NCBI GenBank assembly: GCA_900771365.1
Contig: CAAGNU010000228.1
Span: 1 to 22,743, forward strand
DNA from: Bacteroidales bacterium
GTDB lineage: Bacteria > Bacteroidota > Bacteroidia > Bacteroidales > P3
Reading direction: 5' to 3'
Length of the DNA: 22,743 bases
A program made the translations under genes and the position numbers. The notes under the pieces are model-generated. The model was not told the DNA's origin and did not search any database. It saw only the letters and a list, made by a program, of their open reading frames with translations. Shown piece after piece: positions 22,742-22,743 of the stretch (positions are counted from its first letter, which is position 1; each line of letters begins with the position of its first letter).

Positions 22742-22743
22742 CA

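Overview
The window looks like a contig from a Bacteroidales bacterium (phylum Bacteroidota). Four independent signs support this. Several secreted proteins end in type IX secretion system (T9SS) type A sorting domains. Promoters match the Bacteroidota form TTTG, about 20 nt, TAnnTTTG. Lipoproteins carry acidic or lysine residues right after the lipobox cysteine. A BtuB/BtuG vitamin B12 uptake pair sits behind a cobalamin riboswitch. The left edge cuts a gene, and the right edge runs into A-rich low-complexity sequence that may be a contig end.

Layout, left to right. 1-2289 (+): the C-terminal part of a T9SS cargo protein, then a small lipoprotein. 2375-4768 (+): ribonuclease R, closed by a bidirectional terminator shared with a convergent T9SS cargo gene (4836-6320, -). 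6466-7683 (-): the ribosomal operon rpsF-rpsR-rplI with its terminator. 7741-8408 (-): six tRNA genes (Gly, Gly, Leu, Lys, Pro, Thr in transcription order) behind one promoter. 8518-11154 (-): mutS. 11339-14372 (-): a compact operon of two paralogous outer-membrane barrels and a secreted propeller-like protein, followed by an orphan T9SS sorting domain broken by a one-base frameshift. 14577-18401 (-): promoter, cobalamin riboswitch, btuB, a repeat-filled spacer, btuG and a terminator. 18402-19198: a gene-poor, repeat-rich stretch. 19199-22370 (+): two secreted proteins; the first changes frame at a run of seven A. 22371-22743: an inverted repeat and a second copy of a promoter-leader element.

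The genes are mostly housekeeping (RNA decay, ribosome, mismatch repair, tRNA) mixed with cell-surface and secretion functions. BtuG is expected to capture B12 at the surface and pass it to BtuB, and the riboswitch should repress both when B12 is plentiful.

The most unusual content is non-coding. Several unrelated 7-bp tandem arrays occupy spacers and UTRs. Three are accompanied by a shared 14-bp GC-rich tag, and one tagged array sits inside the riboswitch itself. An 11-bp-period array reverses direction and forms a long imperfect palindrome at 18683-18830. A roughly 110-bp promoter-leader element occurs twice (18901 and 22584). Copy 1 has a ten-G run beside its promoter and leads into a 12-codon reading frame ending in CCCCNC, a candidate cysteine-sensing leader peptide. 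These are my readings of the sequence; their functions are inferred.
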